This document shows positions 43,053 to 51,133 of a DNA stretch of 64,000 nucleotides, one piece after another (within the stretch, counting starts at the first letter, position 1; each line of letters starts with the position of its first letter). Origin of the DNA: CAWDVR01 sp044869805. GTDB lineage: Bacteria; Acidobacteriota; Thermoanaerobaculia; Multivoradales; SZUA-115. Location: the NCBI GenBank assembly GCA_044869805.1, contig JBIOXV010000172.1, forward strand, positions 1 to 64,000. Direction: 5' to 3'. The position numbers and the translations under genes are program-made. The notes beneath the pieces were generated by a model. The model did not search any database and had not been told where the DNA came from. It saw nothing but the letters and a program-made list of their open reading frames with translations.

Positions 43053-45536
43053 TCAGTCTCCGCGCAGTGCCTCGAGAGGGCTCGAGCCCGCCGCCTGCCG
43101 CGCCGGGAGGAGGCTCGCCAGCAGGGCCACGGCGGCGACCAGAAGCGCCACCGCGGCGAGCGTCGGGGCGTCGGTGGGGCTGATCCCGTAGAGCAGAGCC
43201 GCGAGCGCGCGGCTGGTGGCCACGGCCAGGGCGAGCCCGGCGCCGATGCCGGCCAGAGCGAGGCCCATCCCCTGGCGCAGCACGAGGCGCAGGATGTCGC
43301 CGCGGGCTGCTCCCACCGCCATGCGGACGCCGATCTCCCGCCGGCGCTGGCCGGCGGTATAGAGCATGAGGCCGTAGATCCCGAGCGCCGCGAGCCCCAA
43401 GCCGATGAAGCCGAGGACGGAGAACAGGACCGCCGCCATGCGAGGCAGGAAAAGGGTGAGCCCGAGGGTGTCCTCGAGAGTCTCGAGGCGGGCGAGCGCT
43501 ACCTGGGCATCGACCTCGTGGATCGCCGTGCGCAGACCGCCGAGCGCCGCCCGCGCCTCGCCATGAGTCCTTGCCACGAGCGTCTCCGAGCCGGTGGTGA
43601 TCTCGCCGCTCTCGCCCAGATCGCTCCATCGGCCCTGGTCCAGGGCACGCCAGAGAAACGGTCGGGGAGCCTCGCCGAGGGTGCGGTACTTGCCGTCCCG
43701 CACCACGCCCACCACCTCGTAGATAGCGCCGTAGGGTGCGCCCCCATCGGCCATCCGCAGCCGCTGCCCCAGCGCCTCTCCCTGCGGCCAGAAGCGTGCC
43801 GCGAAGCTCTGGTTGACCACCGCCACGAGAGGTGCGCCCTCACGGTCGCCGGCCTCGAAGCCACGCCCGCGAAGCACCGGGGTGCGCAGGGTCTCGAAGT
43901 AACCGGGGCTCACCAGGGCGCTGTCCACGGCGGGCCACGCTCCGGCCGGCGGCTCGTCCGGCACCGCCGCTACGCGGTCGTAGCGGATCTCGACGGTGAG
44001 CGGCAAGTGGCTCGCCAGAGCCACGGACTCGATGCCGGGAAGCGAACGCACCCCCTCCGTGAGGCGCGCGAAGAAGTCCTCGGTTTCGGCGCGCGAGAAA
44101 CCCTGCAGGCGGGGGGCGACGGTGGCGACGACGACCCCCGAGGGCTCGAAGCCGGGGTCCACGCGATGCGCGTTGGCGAGGCTGCGCGCCGCCAGCCCGG
44201 CGTCTACCAGGAGCACCAGCGACAGCCCCACCTGCGCCACCACCAGCAGGCCGCCGAGCCGGCGCTGGACACGGCCGCCGGCGCTCGCCCCGCTGCGCAG
44301 CATGGTCGCGAGGTCGCCGCGGGCTGCCGTCCAGGAAGGCGCCAGGCCAAAGAGGAGGGTCGACAGGATCGAGGCAGCCAGGGTGAAGAGCAGGACCCGC
44401 CCGTCCAGAGCGAGATCGAGCGCGAGGTCCACCGGCACCGGCAAGCGGAGCGCGGTGAAGGCGCGGTTCGAGGTCCAGGCCAGGCCCAGCCCGAGGCCAC
44501 CGCCGAGGATCGCCAGCAGCAGGCTCTCGGCCAGGAGCTGGCGCGCCACGGCTGCCGTGCCGGCACCCAGGGCCCGGCGGGTGGCGATCTCGCGCCGCCG
44601 CGACAGAGCGCGGGCCAGGACGAGGTTGGCGACGTTGGTGCTGGCGATCAGCAGCACCAGGCCGATCACCCCCATGACGACGCTCGAGGCGGCGCCCAGC
44701 CTGGCGTCGACGCCGGGCAGGATGCGCACCCGGCTGGCCGGCACGGCCAGGAGCCCGCCTGCCGAACCGGGCGGCTGCTCGCCGATACGCGGCGCGAGGG
44801 CCGCGAGCTCGCCCGTGACCTCCGCCCAGGTCACGCCCGGCTCCCGCCGGCCCATCGCCCACAGCCAGCGGAGCTGGCGGCCGCCTCGCGGCGCACGCCC
44901 GGCGCCGGCGAGGTCGAGCCGTACCCAGACCTCGGGCGCCGCTGCCCGCGCGAGGCCGAAGAACCCGGGAGGAGCGACGCCGACCACCGTGTGGACCTTG
45001 CCGTTGAGGCGGACAGTCTGGCCCAGGACCCGCGGATCGGCGCCGAACCGCCGCCTCCAGGCGAGGTAGCTCAGCACCGCCTCGTCCCCAGGAGCGCTCT
45101 CCGCCGCGCCGGCCGCCGACTCGGCACCGAAGAAACGGCCCAGGGCAGGCTCCAGCCCGAGCGTCGAGAAGTAGCCGGCGGTGGCCCGCACGCCGAGGAC
45201 GAGCCGGCTCTCCTCGCCGCGCTCCAGGGCCATGGGCGCATAGCAGTAGGCGAAGAGGGCGCCGAGCCCCCGCACCGCGCCGCCGAGGTCCAGATACTCG
45301 GCCGTCGACAGCGGCGACGCGGCCATGAGCTCGCCCGGCGACGCGGTGTAGATCGCCACCAGCTCCTCCGGTGCCACCACCGGCAGCGGCCGGAAGAGCG
45401 TGGCGTTGACCAGACTGAAGACCGCGGCGTTGAGCCCGATGCCGAGCGCCAGGATGGCCACCGCCGCCGCGGCAAAGCCAGGGCTCGCACGGAGCTGGCG
45501 GACGGCGCAGCGCAGGTCGTGTGCGAGGAGGGTCAT
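43053..45536 (-). CDS. ADOP-family orphan ABC permease (MacB/FtsX type)
   Basis: 827 residues. Starts 'MTLLAHDLRCAVRQLRASPGFAAAAVAILALGIGLNAAVFSLVNATLFRPLPV', the hallmark of the acidobacterial duplicated orphan permease family. A MacB periplasmic-like domain and FtsX domains lie near ~270-400 ('ANLVLARALSRRREIATRRALGAG') and ~700-820 ('YGLMLYTAGQRRREIGVRMAVGAARGDILRLVLRQGMGL'). No ATPase partner gene is adjacent. Possible exporter or mechanotransmission role; function unestablished. It is the main taxonomic marker in the window. It converges on selD with a 12-nt gap. Confidence 0.92.
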   Translation of the reverse strand: MTLLAHDLRCAVRQLRASPGFAAAAVAILALGIGLNAAVFSLVNATLFRPLPVVAPEELVAIYTASPGELMAASPLSTAEYLDLGGAVRGLGALFAYCYAPMALERGEESRLVLGVRATAGYFSTLGLEPALGRFFGAESAAGAAESAPGDEAVLSYLAWRRRFGADPRVLGQTVRLNGKVHTVVGVAPPGFFGLARAAAPEVWVRLDLAGAGRAPRGGRQLRWLWAMGRREPGVTWAEVTGELAALAPRIGEQPPGSAGGLLAVPASRVRILPGVDARLGAASSVVMGVIGLVLLIASTNVANLVLARALSRRREIATRRALGAGTAAVARQLLAESLLLAILGGGLGLGLAWTSNRAFTALRLPVPVDLALDLALDGRVLLFTLAASILSTLLFGLAPSWTAARGDLATMLRSGASAGGRVQRRLGGLLVVAQVGLSLVLLVDAGLAARSLANAHRVDPGFEPSGVVVATVAPRLQGFSRAETEDFFARLTEGVRSLPGIESVALASHLPLTVEIRYDRVAAVPDEPPAGAWPAVDSALVSPGYFETLRTPVLRGRGFEAGDREGAPLVAVVNQSFAARFWPQGEALGQRLRMADGGAPYGAIYEVVGVVRDGKYRTLGEAPRPFLWRALDQGRWSDLGESGEITTGSETLVARTHGEARAALGGLRTAIHEVDAQVALARLETLEDTLGLTLFLPRMAAVLFSVLGFIGLGLAALGIYGLMLYTAGQRRREIGVRMAVGAARGDILRLVLRQGMGLALAGIGAGLALAVATSRALAALLYGISPTDAPTLAAVALLVAAVALLASLLPARQAAGSSPLEALRGD

Positions 45537-45585
45537 CGCGGATGCGCCCCCGCGGCAGGGGCAGTGGCCTGAGCTCAGCGCGCCC

Positions 45586-46308
45586 TCAGGCGAGGGCGTG
45601 GAAGACCTTCTGCACGTCGTCGTCCTGCTCCAGCCGGTCGACCAGCTTCAGCACCTCGGTCGCCTTGTCCTCGGGCAGCTCGACGGGAGTCTGCGGGACG
45701 TACTCGGACTCCGCCGAGAGCGGCGTGATGCCGCGGTCCTCGAGGCCCTTCTGCAGATGGCCGAAGTCGGCGAAGGCACAGCGCAGCACGAGCTGCGGCT
45801 CGCCCTTTTCGCCCGTCGACTCGCCCAGCTCCTCGAGCCCGTGGTCGATCAGCTCGAGCTCCAGCTCCTCGGCGTCGAGGCCGGCCGGGTTCAAGCGGAA
45901 GGCTCCCATGCGCTTGAACAGGAAGCTCACGCTGCCGCTGTTGCCGAGGTTGCCGTTCCCCTTGTTGAAGTGCATCCGCAGGTTGGAGACGGTGCGCGTC
46001 GGGTTGTCGGTGGCGGTCTCGACCAGGATGGGAACGCCGTGGGGGCCGTAGCCCTCGTAGAGGACCTCCTGGTAGTTCTCCGCTTCCTTGCCCGCGGCGC
46101 GCTTGATCGCCGCCTCGACCTTGTCTTTCGGCATGTTGACGGCGCGCGCGTTCTGCACCACGCGCCGCAGCATGGGGTTCGCGGCCGGGTCAGGGCCGCC
46201 CGCCTTGACGGCGATGGTGATGTCCTTGCCGATCCTGGCGAACTGCTTCGCCATGCGGTCCCAGCGGGCGAACATCACGTGCTTGCGGGTTTCGAAGATA
46301 CGTCCCAT
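45586..46308 (-). CDS. YebC/PmpR-family protein
   Basis: 240 residues, the usual length. 'MGRIFETRKHVMFARWDRMAKQFARIGKDITIAVKAGG' and 'NMPKDKVEAAIKRAAGKEAENYQEVLYEGYGPHGVPILVETATDNPTRTVSNLRMHFNKGNGNLGNSGSVSFLFKRMG' are the family core. YebC proteins act as DNA-binding regulators and, as reported recently for some, translation factors that help ribosomes through proline stretches. ATG at 46308 opens the conserved core. A promoter is likely at 46407-46436. Confidence 0.93.
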   Translation of the reverse strand: MGRIFETRKHVMFARWDRMAKQFARIGKDITIAVKAGGPDPAANPMLRRVVQNARAVNMPKDKVEAAIKRAAGKEAENYQEVLYEGYGPHGVPILVETATDNPTRTVSNLRMHFNKGNGNLGNSGSVSFLFKRMGAFRLNPAGLDAEELELELIDHGLEELGESTGEKGEPQLVLRCAFADFGHLQKGLEDRGITPLSAESEYVPQTPVELPEDKATEVLKLVDRLEQDDDVQKVFHALA

Positions 46309-46406
46309 GGTCTGTCCGCGGAGATGGAGGTCCAGGAAGTCCAGAGTGGAGCCGCCCGGGAGCGCCGGGCTGCGGTTTGAAGGCGACGGGCCTTTGTTGC
46401 GGGCCG

Positions 46407-46436
46407 AATCTAGCTTGAGGGCGGAGGTGGAGTAAA
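46407..46436 (-). promoter_or_regulatory. Candidate promoter for the YebC-type gene
   Basis: Minus strand: TTTACT (46436-46431), 18-nt spacer, TAGATT (46412-46407). It overlaps the stop codon of the upstream peptidase gene and leaves a ~90-nt leader. Confidence 0.35.
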
Positions 46437-47486
46437 GGGTTCGCCCTCGGCGCCCAGCTCCCGCCGCCGGGCCTCGGCCGGCAGCTCGGCGAGGCGACGC
46501 ACCCGGGCGAAGAAGCGACCGAGGTCGCCGGCCTCGCTCGAGAGCAGGGCCTCGAAGCCGGGCACCAGCTCGTGATAAGCGCTGAACGAGGCGAGCCGAG
46601 CGTTGTTGAGGCCGCTCTCGAACCATCCCGCGTACGGCGATCTGCCCCACTCCGCGGCCTTCCGCAGGTGCTCCGCCCTGAGCTCGGCCAGCACCTCCGC
46701 CTTGCGGCGGCGTTTCCAGTCGTCGGCTTCGGCCGCGGCGTAGACGGCGGCCAGCCGCAGTCGCGCCCCCGCCACCAGGCGGGCGACCTCGGCCTCGTGG
46801 GACCGCCCGGCACGGTAGGCCGCGACCTCTTCGCCCCGCCCCCGGGCGGCGAGCCAGCGCTCCACCCCCGCCTGCTCCACGGCGGTGGCGAAGGACTCGT
46901 TGAAGGCGGTGTCGTCGCGCACGTAGACCACCTGGTGCGCGAGCTCGTGGAAGAGCAGGCCGGCGAGGTCGGCATCGGGCAGGGCGAGGAAGGTGTTGAG
47001 CACCGGGTCGTCGAGCCAGCCCAGAGTCGAGAAGGCTGCCACGCCGCCGATATCCACGTCGTGGCCCTGATCGCGCCAGCGCGCCGCGAAGCGCTCGGCC
47101 GCCTGGCGCGAGAAGTAGCCGCGGTAGGTCACGCAGCCGGCGATGGGGAAGCACCACTGCCGCGGCTCGAGCGCCAGCTCCGGCGCCACCACCACCGTCC
47201 AGGTCGAGTAGGGTCGGCCGAGGTCGGCGTAGGAACGGTAGCTGCCGTTGTCCGGCAGCGCCAGCGCCTCGACCGCGAACTCCCGCATCTCCTGCACCAC
47301 CTGGAGCCGGCCGCGCAGCTCGGCGTCGACGGCGGGGTCGGCGAGCAGGCGCGCGATCGAGCGCCGCTTGCAGACGATCTCCAGGCCGCCTCGCACCGCC
47401 TGCGCGTAGTAGCCCACGCTGCTGCAGGCGCCGGCCAGGCCGAGGCAGGCGGCGACCACCAGGACGCGGGCGAAGCGTCGGCGCAC
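46410..47486 (-). CDS. Predicted aminopeptidase (PF10023-type zinc metallopeptidase)
   Basis: 358 residues. Lipobox 'LAGAC' (Cys21) follows the signal. The zinc-binding HExxH is 'LLFHELAHQVVYV', with the nearby 'FNESFATAVEQAG' as likely third ligand. The N-terminal 'GYYAQAVRGGLEIVCKRRSIARLLADP' and 'SYRSYADLGRPYSTWTVVVAPELALEPRQWCFPIAGCVTYRGYFS' resemble the putative aminopeptidase family of Gram-negative bacteria. Anchored in the envelope. The substrate is unproven. Confidence 0.85.
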   Translation of the reverse strand: MRRRFARVLVVAACLGLAGACSSVGYYAQAVRGGLEIVCKRRSIARLLADPAVDAELRGRLQVVQEMREFAVEALALPDNGSYRSYADLGRPYSTWTVVVAPELALEPRQWCFPIAGCVTYRGYFSRQAAERFAARWRDQGHDVDIGGVAAFSTLGWLDDPVLNTFLALPDADLAGLLFHELAHQVVYVRDDTAFNESFATAVEQAGVERWLAARGRGEEVAAYRAGRSHEAEVARLVAGARLRLAAVYAAAEADDWKRRRKAEVLAELRAEHLRKAAEWGRSPYAGWFESGLNNARLASFSAYHELVPGFEALLSSEAGDLGRFFARVRRLAELPAEARRRELGAEGEPFTPPPPSS

Positions 47487-47616
47487 GTGGCCGACTCTAT
47501 CCGCAGCGGGCCTACCAACACGGCCGGGACAAGCCCGGCCGCTTCGTCCGGAAGGGGCACGGCTCCGGGGTAGCGGCCGGACCTGTGCCGGCCTTCCTGC
47601 ACCTCCAGGCCGGCCT

Positions 47617-48369
47617 TCAGTCAGGCCGGAACAGCTCCGCGGGTGCGTGGACCAACCCGGCGGCGCTCGTCCCCGGATGGCTCGCCAGGTATTCCTCGAC
47701 CAGCCGGAAGCCCAGCGCGTAGCCGGTCCAGCGCGGCAGGGCCGGGTCGGTGCCGAAGAACCAGGCGCCGAAGTCGAAGGTCGTGGAGTCGAAGAGCGGC
47801 CGCGCCTGGGCCATGTAGTGCGGGATCGAGGCTTCGGAGAGGGCGCTGGACCACGGCGGGATCGGTGCGCCCAGGAGCTCCACCGCGAAATGGTCCGCCA
47901 TTCCCTCGGAGATCATGGCCTCGAGCAGCGTCACCCCGTAGCCCGGGCCTCGCCAACGCGCTGCATGGTGCAGCTCGTGGGCGGCGAGCGGCGGCAGGCG
48001 ATCGGGCAGCACCTGGGCCAGCGCCGGGAAGGCTGGGTCGGCCACGATCTCGATGGTGAAGGCATTGGGCGTGTAACCGCCGAGACCGTAGCCGGGGATG
48101 GAGCGCGCCCGGTCCGGCGACACCAGGAAGGTGACGCCCCCGACCGGGATCGCCCTCGCGGCGGTCTCGAAGGTGGAGATCAGAAGACCCCGGATCGCCG
48201 GCTCGACCGCCGCGAGCTGGCCGTTGGGGTCGACGACGACGATCGAGCTAGAGCCCGGCGGGTCGCCTGGCTCGGAGGGCGAGCGGCGGTCGCAGGCCGC
48301 GGCGGCGAGCCAGACGCCGGTGATCCAAAGGGCGGCGAGCGAGGCGAAGGCGGGAGCGCGGCGCTGCAT
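47617..48369 (-). CDS. DUF2268-like predicted zinc-dependent protease, lipoprotein
   Basis: 250 residues. Signal with lipobox 'LAAAC' near Cys25, then 'IVVVDPNGQLAAVEPAIRGLLISTFETAARAIP' and the HExxH motif 'PPLAAHELHHAARWRGPG', followed by 'EAMISEGMADHFAVELLG' with the probable third metal ligand. This layout matches DUF2268-type predicted zinc proteases. Separated from the PF10023-type peptidase by 130 nt. Catalysis and substrate are inferred. Confidence 0.75.
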   Translation of the reverse strand: MQRRAPAFASLAALWITGVWLAAAACDRRSPSEPGDPPGSSSIVVVDPNGQLAAVEPAIRGLLISTFETAARAIPVGGVTFLVSPDRARSIPGYGLGGYTPNAFTIEIVADPAFPALAQVLPDRLPPLAAHELHHAARWRGPGYGVTLLEAMISEGMADHFAVELLGAPIPPWSSALSEASIPHYMAQARPLFDSTTFDFGAWFFGTDPALPRWTGYALGFRLVEEYLASHPGTSAAGLVHAPAELFRPD

Positions 48370-48440
48370 ACGGGCCCTCCTTCGGAAAAACGGCGGTCGA
48401 TCTGGTAAGCGACGCTTGCAAGTCCTCTGCCGCCGGGTGC

Positions 48441-48446
48441 TAGCCT
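48441..48446 (+). promoter_or_regulatory. Candidate -10 for the M64 peptidase gene
   Basis: TAGCCT preceded by TGC, in the same GGGTGCTAGCyTGC context as the promoter at 32605-32618. TTGCAA at 48416-48421 is 19 nt upstream. Leader ~45 nt. Confidence 0.4.
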
Positions 48447-48496
48447 GCGCTCCTACTCATGCCCCCCTACCCATGCGTCTCGAGAAGGAGCTCCCG

Positions 48497-49933
48497 ATGA
48501 AGGCGCCAGCCGCCGCCCGGCTCATCGCCGCGGCCTGCTTCCTCTGTTCTTCGGCCCTCGCCGCCGACGGCCCCCCGGCCGCCGCCGCCACTGCGCCGCC
48601 GCGCACTCTGCGGCTCGACTACGTACACGCGGGCAACGCCGGCGAGGAGCGTTTCGCGCTTGAGCGCGTGGTGCTCGAGCCGCTCGCCTGGCCGGGCAAT
48701 CCCCGCCGGCCGTTCGACGACACCAACCTCGGCCCCTATCGCTTCGAGGTGATCGACGGCGAGACTGGCCGCCCTCTCTACTCGCGCGGCTTCGCCTCGA
48801 TCTTCGGCGAGTGGCAGACCACGGCCGAGGCCAAGGAGCTGTGGCGGGCGTTCTCCGAGTCGGTGCGCTTCCCGGCGCCCGAGAAGCCGGTGCGGATGAT
48901 CCTCAAGAAGCGCGATGCCGGCCAGGCCTTCGTCGAGGTGGCGAGCTTCGCGATCGATCCCGCGAGCCCGTTCATCGACCGCTCGGCGCCGCCGGCCCCG
49001 GGGCCGGTGCTCGAGATCCAGAAGAGCGGCGACCCGGCCGGCAAGGTGGACCTGCTGCTGCTCGGCGACGGCTACACGACGGCCGAGCAGGGCAAGTTCG
49101 AGCGCGACGCCCGCCGCCTGGCCGAGGTGCTGTTCTCGCACTCTCCGTTCAAGGAGCACCGCGGCGACTTCAACGTCTGGGCGCTGGCGCCGGCCGCGGC
49201 CGAGAGCGGCGTCTCGCGCCCCTCGACCGGCGTCCACCTGCGCTCGCCGCTCGGCGCCACCTACGACGCCTTCGGCTCCGAGCGCTACGTGCTCTCCTTC
49301 GACAACCGCGCCTTCCGCGACGTCGCCGCCTTCGCGCCCCACGACTTCGTGGAGATCCTGGTCAACGGCGCCACCTACGGCGGCGGCGGCATCTTCCAGC
49401 TCTACGGCACGGTGGCGGCCGACAGCGCCTGGGCGCCCTACATCTTCGTGCACGAGTTCGGGCACCACTTCGCCGCCCTGGCGGACGAGTACTACACCTC
49501 GCCCGTGGCCTACGAGCCGAAGGGGGACACGGCGCGCGTCGAGCCCTGGGAGAAGAACGTCACGGCCGACCCCCGGGCCGCGAAGTGGAGCGATCTCGCG
49601 AGCCCCGGCGTGCCGCTCGCCACGCCGTGGCGGAAGGCCGAGTTCGAGGCCTTCCAGCGCGACGTCCAGGCCCGGCGCCGGGCGATCCGCGCCGCGCGCC
49701 GGCCGGAGGCCGAGATGGACGCCCTGTTCCGCGAGGAGCAGGCCCACGCCACCCGCCTGCTGGGCAGCGACGAGCACTCCGGCAAGGTGGGCGCCTTCGA
49801 AGGCGCCTCCTACGAGGCGCAGGGCCTCTACCGGCCGCAGGAGGACTGCACCATGTTCACCCGCGACGAGGTGGGCTTCTGCGCCGTGTGCCGGCGGGCG
49901 ATCGAAGAGGTGATCGACCTGTACACGAAGTAG
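48497..49933 (+). CDS. M64-family (IgA-peptidase-type) secreted metallopeptidase
   Basis: 478 residues. Signal peptide (1-~22). The catalytic part has 'KVDLLLLGDGYTTAEQGKFERDARR', 'DFNVWALAPAAAESGVSRPS' and the zinc motif 'YIFVHEFGHHFAALADEYY' (HExxHxx(x)LADEY), typical of peptidase family M64. The C-terminus has 'DCTMFTRDEVGFCAVCRRAIEEVI', the M64 cysteine-rich end. ATG at 48497 is chosen because AAGGAG (48485-48490) lies 6 nt upstream; the ATG at 48473 has no such site. The last 106 nt overlap the convergent lipoprotein ORF. Confidence 0.9.
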   Translation: MKAPAAARLIAAACFLCSSALAADGPPAAAATAPPRTLRLDYVHAGNAGEERFALERVVLEPLAWPGNPRRPFDDTNLGPYRFEVIDGETGRPLYSRGFASIFGEWQTTAEAKELWRAFSESVRFPAPEKPVRMILKKRDAGQAFVEVASFAIDPASPFIDRSAPPAPGPVLEIQKSGDPAGKVDLLLLGDGYTTAEQGKFERDARRLAEVLFSHSPFKEHRGDFNVWALAPAAAESGVSRPSTGVHLRSPLGATYDAFGSERYVLSFDNRAFRDVAAFAPHDFVEILVNGATYGGGGIFQLYGTVAADSAWAPYIFVHEFGHHFAALADEYYTSPVAYEPKGDTARVEPWEKNVTADPRAAKWSDLASPGVPLATPWRKAEFEAFQRDVQARRRAIRAARRPEAEMDALFREEQAHATRLLGSDEHSGKVGAFEGASYEAQGLYRPQEDCTMFTRDEVGFCAVCRRAIEEVIDLYTK

Positions 49934-50946
49934 GGCACGGGGCCACGCCTACAGCCTTCGGGCCGGCCGTCGGCCTCGACGCGCAGGTAGAGCTGGTGCA
50001 GCATCTCGACCACTCGCTCGAAGCGCCGCTGGGCCTCGCCGTGGGTGTCACGGGTCAGGCCGGCGAACTGTCGCGCCTGGAGGCTCCGCCCGCGACCGAG
50101 CACCTCGAGCGCCAGGTCGACGTAGCGAGCGGCGTAGAGGTTGCCCGGCAGGTCGGCGACTTCCTCCTCGGCTAGGCGGCGGGCGAGCTCCGAGATATCG
50201 GTGGCCGAGAGCGCCAGCACCCGTGCCTCGGCTCCGTCCGCCGGCGAGGCCTGCGCCGTGGCCCGGCCCGCCTCCAGGCGCAGCAGCCAGCCTCCCTCGC
50301 CCTGCTCCGGCCGTTCGGCTTCCTCGAGGAGCTGCAGCACCACGGTCTCGCCCGCCAGGCGGCCGTCGGCGACCTTCGCTAGCCCCTCGGCGAGGCTGGC
50401 GGCACGCTCACCCTCGGCGCCGGCGCCCGCGACGGCCGCGAGGACCTCCTCCGCCAGCTCGCGGAGGGCCGCCGATTGGCGACCGCCGGCGAGCTGGAAC
50501 ACCTGCTTCTCGACGCCGTCGAGGCGCAGCTTGACCCTGCAGACGAGCTCCAGTGCCAGGGACGGCTCGCCGGGAGCCGGGTCGTCCCGGCCGCCGTAGC
50601 GCTCGGCGAGGGAGGCGAAGCCTTGCTGGCGGAAGGCCTCCAGCAGCAGGCGGATCTCACCGCGCTCGAGAGTGAGCTGGCGTTCCTGGTCCCAGATGGC
50701 GACGCCGCTGCCAAACACAGTGACCGAGCGCATGCCGGCCTCGCCACCGCACTCCACTTCGATCTCGAGCTCGTCCCAGGACTGTTTCGACAGGGCCTGC
50801 TCGAGCGCCCGACTCAGCGGCTCGTCCACCGCCGGCGGCAGGGCCGTCGGGGAGGTCAGCGCCAAGGGGCGCAGGCGGTCGCCGCAGGCTGCCAGTAGAC
50901 AGAGGGCCAAGGCAAAGGCGAGCGCCGTCCCACGGGTTCTGTTCAT
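49828..50946 (-). CDS. Lipoprotein of unknown function, overlapping the M64 gene
   Basis: 372 residues from the ATG at 50946 (GGAGCGAGG just upstream). Lipobox 'CLLAAC' (Cys21). The mature part is a helix/strand mix with two similar-looking halves ('VECGGEAGMRSVTVFGSGVAIWDQERQLTLERGEIRLLLEAFRQQGF' and 'LLRLEAGRATAQASPADGAEARVLALSATDISELARRLAEEEVADLPG'), possibly an internal duplication. I recognise no family. The last ~35 residues are antisense to the M64 3' end and look like readthrough, so the ancestral stop may have been lost. Confidence 0.65.
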   Translation of the reverse strand: MNRTRGTALAFALALCLLAACGDRLRPLALTSPTALPPAVDEPLSRALEQALSKQSWDELEIEVECGGEAGMRSVTVFGSGVAIWDQERQLTLERGEIRLLLEAFRQQGFASLAERYGGRDDPAPGEPSLALELVCRVKLRLDGVEKQVFQLAGGRQSAALRELAEEVLAAVAGAGAEGERAASLAEGLAKVADGRLAGETVVLQLLEEAERPEQGEGGWLLRLEAGRATAQASPADGAEARVLALSATDISELARRLAEEEVADLPGNLYAARYVDLALEVLGRGRSLQARQFAGLTRDTHGEAQRRFERVVEMLHQLYLRVEADGRPEGCRRGPVPYFVYRSITSSIARRHTAQKPTSSRVNMVQSSCGR

Positions 50947-51121
50947 CCTCGCTCCGAGCCGAGTGGGTCCCGTTTGTACCACGGCCGCCTGCCGGCACAC
51001 GGGCTGTCCCGGCGACGGTGGCAGCCGGCACTCTTAGGACAGGTAATCTTCCGCCATTTTCGCCGGGATCGGCGGGCATCGCCGGCTTGCGATCGCCCGG
51101 GCGCCCCGACGAGCTTAAGTC

Positions 51122-51128
51122 AAGGAGG
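51122..51128 (+). promoter_or_regulatory. Strong Shine-Dalgarno deciding the 51134 start
   Basis: AAGGAGG ends 5 nt before the ATG at 51134. A GTG at 51131 is only 2 nt away and is too close, so ATG is preferred. The 187-bp region 50947-51133 otherwise holds no gene; it has a GC-rich foldable stretch near 51060-51100. Confidence 0.6.
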
Positions 51129-51133
51129 CCGTG

